Positions 16,119 through 25,293 of a DNA stretch of 64,000 nucleotides are shown here, in pieces. Origin of the DNA: M3007 sp964550795 (GTDB taxonomy: Bacteria; Bacteroidota; Bacteroidia; Chitinophagales; Saprospiraceae); assembly GCA_964550795.1 (NCBI GenBank), contig CAZKBH010000001.1:161270-225269 (forward strand), read 5' to 3'. Position 1 is the first letter of the stretch. The number at the start of each line of letters is the position of its first letter. Below the pieces are notes generated by a model. That model did not search any database. It saw only the letters and a list, made by a program, of their open reading frames with translations, and was not told the DNA's origin. Made by a program: the position numbers and the translations under genes.

Positions 16119-19061
16119 ATGAAACATTTACTCCTTTCCGCCTTTTTTTGTTTTCTTTTTGTCGGCTTTAGTCAAGCTCAAAATTATCAGGACACCACTT
16201 TTACCGATCCGGTATTTCTGCTCTTCCCGGATGATTTTGTAACCTTTGAAAATTGCCGCTTTATCGGGATTGACGGCGACGCAATTTATATGGAAGGCGC
16301 GGGGGTACTCATTTCCAACTGCACTTTTGAAAATGTGCAAGGTTCGGCGGTAGTGGCTTACGGGAGTGAGGTGTATATGGTAGATGATACTTTGCGGAAT
16401 TTATATGGCGGGGTGTATGGGTTTCAGAGTGCAATGGTGGCACTGGGCTGCGTGGTAACCGGGATTGTGGATGAAGCTTTTGAATTTGATGAATGTGCCG
16501 TTGCGGAGGTTCGGGATTGCATTATTTACGATGTTTTGAGTGGTGTAACGGTGTACGGGGGACCAGATTTTGAAGAATGTTATATCGTTAATACGCGTAT
16601 CCGACGAGTCAATGGTAGTCATGCATTGGGCGTTTTTAATGTCGAACAATTGGCCATTGAGGGCTGTGAAATAGACAGTTGTTATGTGTATGGCGTTCAT
16701 TTGAACGGAAACGGTGGAGCAGGATATTCGAGTCAGGAAGCCGTCAAGTTGCAGGGGAATACAATCAGCCGAACCGATTTATGGGGCGTAAAGGCAAATA
16801 ACGTCAATAATGTCGTATTTCGGGGAAATGAAGTGAGCTACCCTGGTTTTTTTGGGGGCACATTGGATGAGGGCGAAGGTTGTTTGCATTGGGACGGAAT
16901 CAATGGACGATTGGAGGGGAATCACTTGCACCATGCACTTGACAACGGCTGTGGCGAGGGAAATTGTAGAGGTCTGGGTCTCTCGCTGGGCTCCCCGGGG
17001 TTGGTAACCAAAAATTTAATACACGATTGCGTGGGGCACGGAATTTTGTACCGTGCTGAATCGGATGCGGATACCGTGGCGCTTCAAATATTCAACAATA
17101 TCATCTACGATGTAGCGGGCCACCCCCTCTTTTTTGATGGAAATGAAGCATTGCCTTTCTTGCGCGAACCTTCTACTACTTCCATCCGCAACAATACCCT
17201 TCATTCCGCGCAAAGTGCCCCTTTGGCCATTTGTTGCAACGAAAACCCCATTGCGGCTGAAGGCAATATTCTGATTTTTGAAGCACAAGCCGATACCGCC
17301 CAATACGTGCTGCTAACGGCCAATGCTACCTTGTTTCAAAATTTGAATCTGAAAGCACTGGGCGACCTTGATTTCGTCAATTTTACCGGACGTGATTTTC
17401 ATCTGGCTTCAGAAAATTCACCCGCATACAACTTACTTCCCCTGAATTTTGGACTCCCAAACGATGATTTCGACGGCGATCTGAGACTTGGACTACGCGA
17501 TGCTGGTGCCGACGAACTTGCGCTGGAAGAAGTGATTTGTGGCTGTAACAATTGCCCGAATGAAATTCCAGACCTGTTTTTTGGCGATTTTACCTTCGCG
17601 GTAATCGCTGCGGGGTTAAATGATTTGTCTGATCCTTTTCAGGGCGTCTGCGGTGTCCGCGTGTCTTTTGAACATGAATACCTCGGAGATGTGCGCATGG
17701 AATTGTACTCCCCGGCAGGACAAAAAGTTGAGCTGGTAGGGCCAAATGGTTTTTGGGGATCAACGGAATCCACCACCTGGAATGTAGGCTTTGTGCCCTG
17801 CGGTTTCCCTGCAAGCCCTGATCCTGGCTTTTCATCATTCTGGAACAGCAGCCAAAATTGGGGCGAAGCAGGTGCTTACTCCGGCACTTATTATCCCACC
17901 GTCGGATGTTTGGAAATGTTTGACCAAGGCACGGTGACCGGCGAGTGGACGCTTCGGGTGTTCGATAACCAGGCCAACGACGTTGGAACGGTACTCGGCT
18001 TTGAAGTAATGTTTTGCGATATGGAAGAAGTTACCTGCTTTGTGTGCAACGATGCACCTACGGCACTGTTTACCCCCAATTTGGTTGGATCCTGGAGTGT
18101 GGTACTGAACAATCAGACCACGGGTTCCGCCTCCCATTATGAGGTAGATTATGGAGACGGCCAGAGCGAAAGCGGCACGTTTTTCTCCTTTTTTCATGAA
18201 TATGCCAATGCGGGCACCTACCAGATTAGACTCATTGCTACCAATGACTGTGGGGCAGATACTTCGTATCAAACCATCCCAATTGCAGGGGCACTACCCA
18301 TTGCGTTTGTTTTTGGAACTCCCCTTGAAGGCTGTTCGCCATTGGAGGTTCAATCTCAAATCATTAGTTCGGATCACGTAGATACCTGGCAATGGCTTTT
18401 TCCAGGCGGCACCCCGGCGGAGTCTTTCGAAATGGAACCGACCGTCGTTTACAACACTCCCGGAACTTATGTCGCCACGCTAATCATCGGCAATGAGGTG
18501 GGTATGCAAACCTATGCCAATATTTTCTCGGTCGAAGTTTTACAGGGTTTGAGTAACCCTTCCTTTGAACTTCAAGTGCTTGGAAATAGCATTATTTGTA
18601 CGAATACAACGCTAAACGCCAACGAATTTTACTGGACTTTGAACGGTGGTTCGCCGGAAGGGACCAATGTCAGCCCATATACGTTTGAAGTGGATTCATC
18701 CGGCACTTACACGGTTTCGCTCTCGGTTTCTGACCCCTGCGATACGGTTTTATTGACCGATCAGGCTTCCGTGATCATTGTTGGAACGAAGGATTTACGT
18801 CGAGCTGACTGGGCAAGTAGCATTGCGCCCAATCCCAATACGGGTCAATTTCGCTTAAGTCTTGAATCCACAGAGCATCTGGATGCAGAGATTTCAGTCC
18901 TAAATGCACTCGGAGTGGAGGTTTTTGCCCAAAAAATAGCCATTATGGCCGGAAATAACGTGTATGACCTCGATTTGGGACAATTGCCAGCAGGGGGATA
19001 TCAACTCCAAATTGAGTCCGAAAAAGGTCGCGCGCTTTTGCGGGTGATTATTGTGGATTGA
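16119..19061 (+). CDS. T9SS secreted protein: beta-helix, P-domain, PKD repeats
   Basis: A 980-residue exported protein. In order: a signal peptide (to FVGFSQAQ, residue 21); right-handed parallel beta-helix repeats to about residue 400; a proprotein convertase P-domain near 487-640 (GVRVSFEHEYLGDVRMELYSP to TGEWTLRVFDNQANDVGTV); two PKD-like domains (about 650-725 and 735-810); and a type A T9SS sorting domain from about 900 (IAPNPNTGQF to the end), which directs secretion and surface attachment. No protease domain accompanies the P-domain. ATG 16119 is chosen because it starts the signal peptide; upstream codons back to 16059 are not signal-like. It probably binds or cleaves polysaccharide, but no catalytic residues can be named. 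Confidence 0.88.
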   Translation: MKHLLLSAFFCFLFVGFSQAQNYQDTTFTDPVFLLFPDDFVTFENCRFIGIDGDAIYMEGAGVLISNCTFENVQGSAVVAYGSEVYMVDDTLRNLYGGVYGFQSAMVALGCVVTGIVDEAFEFDECAVAEVRDCIIYDVLSGVTVYGGPDFEECYIVNTRIRRVNGSHALGVFNVEQLAIEGCEIDSCYVYGVHLNGNGGAGYSSQEAVKLQGNTISRTDLWGVKANNVNNVVFRGNEVSYPGFFGGTLDEGEGCLHWDGINGRLEGNHLHHALDNGCGEGNCRGLGLSLGSPGLVTKNLIHDCVGHGILYRAESDADTVALQIFNNIIYDVAGHPLFFDGNEALPFLREPSTTSIRNNTLHSAQSAPLAICCNENPIAAEGNILIFEAQADTAQYVLLTANATLFQNLNLKALGDLDFVNFTGRDFHLASENSPAYNLLPLNFGLPNDDFDGDLRLGLRDAGADELALEEVICGCNNCPNEIPDLFFGDFTFAVIAAGLNDLSDPFQGVCGVRVSFEHEYLGDVRMELYSPAGQKVELVGPNGFWGSTESTTWNVGFVPCGFPASPDPGFSSFWNSSQNWGEAGAYSGTYYPTVGCLEMFDQGTVTGEWTLRVFDNQANDVGTVLGFEVMFCDMEEVTCFVCNDAPTALFTPNLVGSWSVVLNNQTTGSASHYEVDYGDGQSESGTFFSFFHEYANAGTYQIRLIATNDCGADTSYQTIPIAGALPIAFVFGTPLEGCSPLEVQSQIISSDHVDTWQWLFPGGTPAESFEMEPTVVYNTPGTYVATLIIGNEVGMQTYANIFSVEVLQGLSNPSFELQVLGNSIICTNTTLNANEFYWTLNGGSPEGTNVSPYTFEVDSSGTYTVSLSVSDPCDTVLLTDQASVIIVGTKDLRRADWASSIAPNPNTGQFRLSLESTEHLDAEISVLNALGVEVFAQKIAIMAGNNVYDLDLGQLPAGGYQLQIESEKGRALLRVIIVD

Positions 19062-19078
19062 TTCGATTGAATACCGGC

Positions 19079-19948
19079 TTATTCTGCGATGGGTATTGCG
19101 GGTAAAACTGGTTTGATGACCACAACAGTCCGGCGGTTTCGCTGTCGTCCTTCAGCCGTTTCATTGGAAGTGATGGGATAAAACTCCCCTTTTCCAATGG
19201 GCGTGAGTTGGTTGGCGTTCACGTTGAAATCGCGGATAAGTATGCGCACGGCATTGGTGGCGCGGGCAAGGCTCCAATCCCAGGTATCCTTGAGACTTTT
19301 CTCTTTTGGTGGCAGAATATTATCCGTAAATGCCATTATTTCAACAGAAAGTGCTGGGCGTGCCGCTAAAAACTCGGCCAGGGGCTGGAGCAAATCCCGT
19401 CCTTTCGCGCTGATATTAACGCCAGTAGCGTCAAAAAGAGCCGCATCAGGTAAGGTGAGGTGGATGGTTTCTGCTTCGGTTACGGCCGTAACGCCGCTGC
19501 TGCTGTGCGGAAAATAAGCTTTAATCAAATCCGATTCGAGCGCGATGAGGATGGAACGGCGTTTATCTTGCACCGACTTGAGTTTTTTGATCAGGTCATT
19601 GCGCTGGTTCAGGGTTGTATTCGTCGCGGCGAGATTTTTTTCAAGCGCGGCTTTTTCATTGGACAGTTGGCTGGCAGATTCTCCCATGGATAGGGTAGTG
19701 GTGGCCAGTTGGTCTTTTAAATCAGCTATTTCAGTGTCTTGTTTGCCCAATTCCCGCGCAAGGTTCTCGGTATTTTGGGTAAGCAAGGCGGTCTCCCGCC
19801 TGCGTTCCAACAGTTCTTGAACAAGTATTTTTTCCCGTCCTTCTGCCGCGCTACGTGCAACCAACTCCGCACGATAAAGCCGTTTTTTTACACAAGAGGA
19901 CAAACAAATCGTTAGCCCCAAAAGGGCAAATAAGGTTAGGTTTCGCAT
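19079..19948 (-). CDS. OmpA family lipoprotein with coiled coil
   Basis: A 289-residue peptidoglycan-associated lipoprotein. ATG 19948 gives a lipoprotein signal peptide ending in the lipobox LSSC at residue 19. A long coiled coil follows (about 25-120, QELLERRRETALLTQNTENLARELG and on). The C-terminal OmpA domain (about 165-285) contains VEIMAFTDN, the SLARATNAVRILI helix and the LTPIGKGEFYPITSNETAEGRQRNRRTVV block that binds diaminopimelate in this family. The frame opens further at 20002, but that would bury the signal peptide. It probably anchors the outer membrane to the cell wall. The gene is convergent with the beta-helix gene, whose stop lies 17 bases away. Confidence 0.88.
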   Translation of the reverse strand: MRNLTLFALLGLTICLSSCVKKRLYRAELVARSAAEGREKILVQELLERRRETALLTQNTENLARELGKQDTEIADLKDQLATTTLSMGESASQLSNEKAALEKNLAATNTTLNQRNDLIKKLKSVQDKRRSILIALESDLIKAYFPHSSSGVTAVTEAETIHLTLPDAALFDATGVNISAKGRDLLQPLAEFLAARPALSVEIMAFTDNILPPKEKSLKDTWDWSLARATNAVRILIRDFNVNANQLTPIGKGEFYPITSNETAEGRQRNRRTVVVIKPVLPAIPIAE

Positions 19949-20061
19949 GGTTAATTTTTTGCCAAAACAGCGTGGTTTTGAAGACACCCGTTCGTTAATC
20001 ATTACTTATTGCGGTGAAGGTTCAGACACCAATCACAAAAATCATAGTTCAGACGAGCGCA

Positions 20062-22329
20062 TCATCGGATCAAAGTCGCATAGCCCTTGTACTCATTCTT
20101 TTCACCGCGCGGCCCCGTAAAACTAACGGTATAGATGTAAACGCCTTCTGGCGACATACCGCCCCCGTTGCGCTTCTCGCCATTCCATTTGTCATTTGGA
20201 TTGGTAGTGTCAAAAACCATTTCGCCCCAGCGATTCCAGATGCTCATTCTGAAATTTGAGGAGCCGTCCAGGAAACCAGTGCCAAAGAAATCGTCGTTCA
20301 CGCCATCCCCATTGGGGGTAAAAGCATTGGGCATATACCAGGTGATGACTGGGCGGATATCCAGCACTTTTGTGATAGAATCTTTGCAGCCTGCGGGGTG
20401 GGTTACGATCAAGCGTACTTTGACTTCGCCCGTGTCTAAGAAGGTATGCGTCGGATTTTGCTCCAGGGTAGTGAAAGAACCGAGTTGCCAGTTCCAACGG
20501 GATGCACCAATGGACTGATCCGTGAAGCTAACTGTGTTGTTAAAATTGGTCAGCCCGGTCATCGGATCGCAGTCAAAGGCAGCAGTCGGCGAAGGTTCTA
20601 CCCGAATCAAAGCCGGGAAGTCCGCATCCACGTAACACCCTAAAGGTGAGGTGATTTCTACCCGGACATCATAAACCCCTTGTTCGTCGTACAAGTGTGA
20701 GGGACTGATTACATTGTTGGAACTATCTCCATCTCCGAAGTACCAAACAATATCGTAGGTCTGGTCAATGGGCGTTGATAAGTTGTCAAAAAATATCTCT
20801 GCGGGTGCACACCCGAGGAAGCTACTGGGCTGGATAATGATGACCGGAGGCACCGGGTACCATTGGATGATGGCGGTGGTATCATTAGAACATTGATTCA
20901 TATCCACCACCTTGAGGTTGACTGGGTAATTACCCGGTTCAAGATATTGGAAATCAGTGTTTTGCAAATTAGAGGTGGCGCCAGGTATTCCAAAATTCCA
21001 ACGCCATTGGTTGATGCCGCCCTCTCCGTAAGACTGGTCATTGAAAATAACAGGACCAGCATCGCAGGTGTCGTAATCATAGGTAAAACTGGCGTTTATC
21101 TCCGGGAAAATTTGAACCTTGATATACGCTGTATCGCCACAATTGCCGCTATATTGGTTGATGAGCAACAGTCCTGAGTAACTGCCGGTATCCGGGAATG
21201 TGAAAGCAGTAAACCACTTATTGATACTGTCGCTCACGGTTGTTCCATTGATATCGAATCGCCATTCTACGTCCTTAACGTTGCTGGCGATGGTTGTTTT
21301 ATTTTCAAAAAAGATGGTTTTAGCTCCGCAGGATTTAATGGTATATTCTTCTAAATCAACCGTTAAGGAGTCTGCGCTCAGTCTTGCGTCAATGTCTGGG
21401 GTACAATTGGCCACGTTAAATTGAAACTCCCGTCGAACCCTGGAGAGCAACTGTCCATTGCGATATTCCGTCACGCAAACCGCTACCACAAACTGACCAA
21501 TGATATTGGGTGTACCGGTTAGTTGCCCGGTCACCGGATTGATACCTACCACTGGCATGCCTGCCATGGGACTTTCAGCGCTGTAGGTTGTCACCGGATA
21601 AGGAACTTCGTCGAAAGGCGGCCCACAGGGGGGACTGGGTATTGCACCAAAGCAGGTGAATACACCGGGATCCGTGACAATATTCCCGCCCCCCTGGAGT
21701 GCTTCACACAATTCATACACCAGGATATCTCCGTCTGCATCTACTGCGGAGTGGTTGAAGTTGAGGGGGAAATTACTGCAAATAATGAGTGGTGGGAAAT
21801 TTGAATAAATGGGACTGTTGTTGTTGGCAGCCATTGCAGCGGGATTCAGCTCGATGGTGTAGGTAGCGCCAATGTCTCCAGGATTCAAGATATTGGTAAT
21901 GGTATTGTTGCGGCAACAACGTTGATATACAATGAAATAACTCTGGTTGGTTAGCACTGATAGCGTTGCTTCAAAGGTGTAAACTGCTTCTTCCACGCAA
22001 ACCAATGGAATATTGGTGACGCACTGCGGTGTGTCTGGAATCAGTTTGGTGTAGGCGTAATTACTGATGTTGTAGGTCGAATGAAGGGTATTGTTCAATT
22101 CCGAACCCTGGTAAATTGCAAATCTTGCAGGCACGTCAAAATTTGCTCCAGTACTGTAACAATCCCGGTAAATGTGCATGGTAATCCGCCAGCGTTTCAT
22201 CCCAGGGCTTGGTTCGCTGACAAACTCGTACGTGATGTCGCCCCCAATGATGTGATTGGCTTTGGCCAGGGACGGCAGAAGAAAAAGCGCGAATAACGCT
22301 GCGATGGTAAAGATGCGAGCTCGGTTCAT
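20062..22329 (-). CDS. gliding-motility-associated (type B T9SS) PKD protein
   Basis: A 755-residue secreted protein. The signal peptide ends near residue 24 (LPSLAKA), followed by NHIIGGDITYEF, a start seen in many Bacteroidota surface proteins of this class. Several PKD/Ig-like domains lie between about 340 and 650 (for example YFGDGDSSNNVISPSHLYDEQG and QNPTHTFLDTGEVKVRLIV). Residues 661-755 are a type B sorting domain (CHU_C/TIGR04131 kind): MPNAFTPNGDGVND, IWNRWGEMVF and the final KGYATLIR. It should be exported by the T9SS and may be an adhesin; no enzymatic motif is seen. Confidence 0.9.
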   Translation of the reverse strand: MNRARIFTIAALFALFLLPSLAKANHIIGGDITYEFVSEPSPGMKRWRITMHIYRDCYSTGANFDVPARFAIYQGSELNNTLHSTYNISNYAYTKLIPDTPQCVTNIPLVCVEEAVYTFEATLSVLTNQSYFIVYQRCCRNNTITNILNPGDIGATYTIELNPAAMAANNNSPIYSNFPPLIICSNFPLNFNHSAVDADGDILVYELCEALQGGGNIVTDPGVFTCFGAIPSPPCGPPFDEVPYPVTTYSAESPMAGMPVVGINPVTGQLTGTPNIIGQFVVAVCVTEYRNGQLLSRVRREFQFNVANCTPDIDARLSADSLTVDLEEYTIKSCGAKTIFFENKTTIASNVKDVEWRFDINGTTVSDSINKWFTAFTFPDTGSYSGLLLINQYSGNCGDTAYIKVQIFPEINASFTYDYDTCDAGPVIFNDQSYGEGGINQWRWNFGIPGATSNLQNTDFQYLEPGNYPVNLKVVDMNQCSNDTTAIIQWYPVPPVIIIQPSSFLGCAPAEIFFDNLSTPIDQTYDIVWYFGDGDSSNNVISPSHLYDEQGVYDVRVEITSPLGCYVDADFPALIRVEPSPTAAFDCDPMTGLTNFNNTVSFTDQSIGASRWNWQLGSFTTLEQNPTHTFLDTGEVKVRLIVTHPAGCKDSITKVLDIRPVITWYMPNAFTPNGDGVNDDFFGTGFLDGSSNFRMSIWNRWGEMVFDTTNPNDKWNGEKRNGGGMSPEGVYIYTVSFTGPRGEKNEYKGYATLIR

Positions 22330-22431
22330 GTCTTTATGTGCTAATTTGGTGGGTATCTTTTTGTGAATTGATTAAACAAAGGAATAGATTTCAAGTTTTG
22401 GCATTCGCGAGGCTTACAATGTGACTTTGTT

Positions 22432-22439
22432 TACCTTTG
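22432..22439 (+). promoter_or_regulatory. candidate -7 box for tsaC
   Basis: TACCTTTG matches the Bacteroidota -7 consensus TAnnTTTG and lies 50 bases before the tsaC ATG, giving a leader of about 45 bases. No clear TTTG -33 element sits 19-21 bases upstream, so support rests on the -7 box and position. Confidence 0.45.
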
Positions 22440-22489
22440 TCGCCGCCAAAAGTACCGCCTCTTTTCATTTTAAAATCAATTTGTATCCC

Positions 22490-23062
22490 ATGTTCCTGCT
22501 ACGCGACGACATTTCTGAGATTGCCACCCTTCTCAAAAGAGGAAGTATCATTTGTTATCCAACGGATACCATTTGGGGAATTGGCTGCGATGCCTTGCAT
22601 GAACCCTCTGTTGAACGAATCAGCAGCCTCAAAGGCCGGGTGCCCGATAAAGGATATGTCATGCTCGTTTCCAGCATCGAGATGTTGAAACAATTCGTGC
22701 CCAAGATGCCACCCCGCCTCGAAACGCTGCTGGCGCACCACCAGCGTCCACTCACGATGATATACGCAAACACCGTTGGGTTGCCTGAATGGGTAAAAGC
22801 ACCCGATGGATCCGCTGCCATTCGGGTTGCAACGGATGAGTTCTGCCGCGAACTCATTGAGGCTTTCGGGGGTCCAATCGTCAGCACTTCTGCCAATAAA
22901 AGTGGGGAACCTTTTCCCGCTACCTTCGGCGGTATCAGCAGTGAAATCCTGGCAGGCGTAGATTATGTAGTCAAATATCGCCAGGACGACAAAGAACCTG
23001 GCGAACCATCCTCTATTGCCAGACTCGATCGTTACCAGGAACTGGAATTTCTGAGAGATTGA
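22490..23062 (+). CDS. tsaC: L-threonylcarbamoyladenylate synthase (TsaC/Sua5 domain)
   Basis: Makes threonylcarbamoyl-AMP from threonine, bicarbonate and ATP for the t6A37 modification of ANN-decoding tRNAs. The YrdC fold is clear: GSIICYPTDTIWGIGCDAL near residue 18, the basic SLKGRVPDKGYVMLVSS block, RPLTMIY, AAIRVATDEF and STSANKSGEP. At 190 residues it is the short form without the Sua5 C-terminal domain. The ATG at 22490 is used because MFLLRDDISEIATLLKRG matches family starts and lies after the candidate promoter; the frame also opens at 22421. A nine-base repeat array begins at its stop codon. Confidence 0.92.
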   Translation: MFLLRDDISEIATLLKRGSIICYPTDTIWGIGCDALHEPSVERISSLKGRVPDKGYVMLVSSIEMLKQFVPKMPPRLETLLAHHQRPLTMIYANTVGLPEWVKAPDGSAAIRVATDEFCRELIEAFGGPIVSTSANKSGEPFPATFGGISSEILAGVDYVVKYRQDDKEPGEPSSIARLDRYQELEFLRD

Positions 23063-23107
23063 GACGATTGATTCGATTATTGGATTGATTCGATTATTCG
23101 AATAATT
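23057..23107. repeat. 9-bp tandem array spanning a convergent gene junction
   Basis: GATTGAGAC, GATTGATTC, GATTATTG, GATTGATTC, GATTATTCG (one unit of 8) run from the tsaC stop codon into the last codons of the oxidoreductase gene on the other strand. Read on the minus strand the unit is CAATCGAAT-like, as at 13168 and 41585. Confidence 0.8.
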
Positions 23108-24083
23108 CAGATTTCCGCACTTCAATTTCCTTCAAAATCCGGTGCGCCAACTTTAGTGCATCGAACCCGTCTTGTAGCGTCACAACCGGTTCAATATTCT
23201 GGGTAATGGCCTCATGAAACGTCTCCAATTCGCGCTGAATGGCGTTTACGGGAGCGGCTTCCGGCATGGAAAGTTGCAACCATTTTTTGCCTGCCGGGGT
23301 ATCAAACTCCATCAGATTGTCGGTATCCGGCAAGTCCGCTGCGTCGGTGGCAAATAGCCGCACAATTTGGGCGTTTTTCTCTAAAAAATCGAGGCTCAGG
23401 TAATGATCTTGCTGGAACAGCCGCATTTTACGCATCTGTTTCATCGAAATTCGGCTGGCGGTGAGGTTGGCCACACAGCCATTGGCAAATTCAATTCGGG
23501 CATTGGCAATGTCGGGTGTGTTGCTCAATACAGCCACTCCGCTCGCACTGACTTTTGTCACGGGCGATTTGACCAGGTGTAAAATCAGGTCCAAATCGTG
23601 GATCATCAGATCCAAAATCACCGAAACTTCCGTGCCCCTGGGCTGAAAGGCCGACAGCCGGTGCCCTTCAATGAACATCGGGTTCAGGCCCATGCCACCC
23701 AAGGCGGTGAAGGCAGGGTTGAATCGTTCTACGTGGCCGACCTGCACCTTAACACCATGTTTTTCAGCGAGTTGCAGCAGTTTTTTACCTTCAGGAATCG
23801 TTTGCGTAACGGGTTTTTCGATAAAAACGTGTTTGCCCGCCCGAATGGCTTTTGCGGCCAACGCATAATGCGATGGGGTAGGGGTCACGATATCCACCGC
23901 ATCGCAGTCGGCCAGTAATTTCGACAAAGATTTATAACGCTTGGCCCCATATTGCGCGATGGCAGAGGCCGCATTTTTATCATCGAGATCGTAAAACCCG
24001 ACCAATTCCCAGCATTCGGTGGCAAGGATACATTTTAAGTGAATTTTGCCCAAGTGGCCAGTGCCCAGCAGCGCGATTTTCAT
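23094..24083 (-). CDS. Gfo/Idh/MocA family NAD(P)-dependent oxidoreductase
   Basis: A 329-residue two-domain oxidoreductase. The Rossmann nucleotide site is IALLGTGHLGKIHLK at residues 3-17, and the family's EKP motif (HVFIEKPVTQT, about 90-100) supplies the catalytic Lys. The C-terminal alpha/beta domain includes VGHVERFNP and EVSVILDLMIHDLDLILHLV. The substrate is probably a sugar or sugar derivative. Its last residues (ELFE and stop) are encoded inside the repeat array shared with tsaC's end. It lies 20 bases after korB on the same strand, though the functional link is unclear. Confidence 0.87.
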   Translation of the reverse strand: MKIALLGTGHLGKIHLKCILATECWELVGFYDLDDKNAASAIAQYGAKRYKSLSKLLADCDAVDIVTPTPSHYALAAKAIRAGKHVFIEKPVTQTIPEGKKLLQLAEKHGVKVQVGHVERFNPAFTALGGMGLNPMFIEGHRLSAFQPRGTEVSVILDLMIHDLDLILHLVKSPVTKVSASGVAVLSNTPDIANARIEFANGCVANLTASRISMKQMRKMRLFQQDHYLSLDFLEKNAQIVRLFATDAADLPDTDNLMEFDTPAGKKWLQLSMPEAAPVNAIQRELETFHEAITQNIEPVVTLQDGFDALKLAHRILKEIEVRKSELFE

Positions 24084-24103
24084 TAATCCGATTATTAAAT
24101 TGA

Positions 24104-25156
24104 TTACCTAAGTCCGGCATTGATTCCCTCCAATACCGTTGATCCTGGGCAGAGCGCTGATTGGTCCAGTTGGTTCAGCGGAGTGGCAGCCGTATTCAGG
24201 ATACTATGCAAGTCGCGGCCATCTGGATCTATGAAAATAAGGCCTGTCAGAATTTCGCCGCTGGCCTTGGATTCATACAGTTTGTTGACGGCAGAATGTC
24301 GGTCGCGCGGGTTAAAATCCGGGGCGAGTTTATTCAGGTAAATGGTAGAGCCGTCGTGCAATTGCACCGCAACGGAATCTCCTTCGTTGTATTCGGTGGT
24401 AATTTCTTCCATAATGGGCACAAAATCAACGGCTGCGGTCGCTTCAATGTGCTCACGGGTGTAATCGTAGGATTTGGTTGACCCAACGTTGTTGTTAAAA
24501 GTCACGCAGGGCGACACCACATCAATCAGCGCAAATCCTGGGTGCGACATGGCAGCCTTGATCAACGGAATCAATTGCTCTTTGTCGCCCGAAAAGCTGC
24601 GGGCAATGAATGAAGCCCCCAATTCCAAGGCCAATCCGACCATATCAATGGCGTTGTACATGTTCGCTGCACCCGATTTGTTGATAGACCCCACATCGGC
24701 GGTTGCGGAATCCTGGCCTTTGGTGAGGCCGTAACAACCGTTGTTCATGATGATGTAAGTAATGTTCAGGTTGCGCCGAATTGCATGCACAAACTGTCCC
24801 ATCCCAATCGAAGCCGAGTCGCCATCGCCGGATACACCGATGTACATCAAGTCGCGGTTGGCGAGGTAGGCCCCGGTGGCTACGCTGGGCATTCGTCCGT
24901 GTACGGAGTTGAAACCGTGCGAATTAGCCAAAAAATACGTCGGAGTTTTGGAAGAACACCCGATGCCTGAGAGTTTTGCCACCCGGTGCGGCTCCACGGC
25001 CATTTCAAAGCAGGACTGAATAATGGCGCCGCTCACGGAATCGTGGCCACAGCCCGCGCAGAGCGTTGACAAAGCTCCCTCGTAGAACTTTTTGGTGTAG
25101 CCCAGCGCGTTTATGGGCGAATCAGGGTGGCGAAAGGTGGGTCGGACGAATGTCAT
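24104..25156 (-). CDS. korB: 2-oxoacid:ferredoxin oxidoreductase beta subunit (KorB-like)
   Basis: The thiamine diphosphate subunit (350 residues) that, with KorA, oxidatively decarboxylates 2-oxoglutarate or a related 2-oxoacid to its CoA ester, reducing ferredoxin. It shows LCAGCGHDS near residues 33-41, SGIGCSSKTP near 64 and the ThDP-binding stretch GDGDSASIGMGQ to MNNGCYGLTKGQ. There is no clear CxxCxxC cluster insert beyond these cysteines. The partner alpha gene lies 137 bases upstream on the same strand. Bacteroidota usually encode the pair this way, with the gamma domain fused to alpha. Confidence 0.9.
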   Translation of the reverse strand: MTFVRPTFRHPDSPINALGYTKKFYEGALSTLCAGCGHDSVSGAIIQSCFEMAVEPHRVAKLSGIGCSSKTPTYFLANSHGFNSVHGRMPSVATGAYLANRDLMYIGVSGDGDSASIGMGQFVHAIRRNLNITYIIMNNGCYGLTKGQDSATADVGSINKSGAANMYNAIDMVGLALELGASFIARSFSGDKEQLIPLIKAAMSHPGFALIDVVSPCVTFNNNVGSTKSYDYTREHIEATAAVDFVPIMEEITTEYNEGDSVAVQLHDGSTIYLNKLAPDFNPRDRHSAVNKLYESKASGEILTGLIFIDPDGRDLHSILNTAATPLNQLDQSALCPGSTVLEGINAGLR

Positions 25157-25293
25157 GGAGTGTTGTTATGTGTTGTGGGTGTTTTTAATTTATAGTCGCT
25201 TATTGGTTCACGGTTCTTGGTTCCCCGAAAGCATGGACTCAAATGCGTACTTGTACCATACATCTAGCTTCTTTACAAAACATCAGCACCTAA

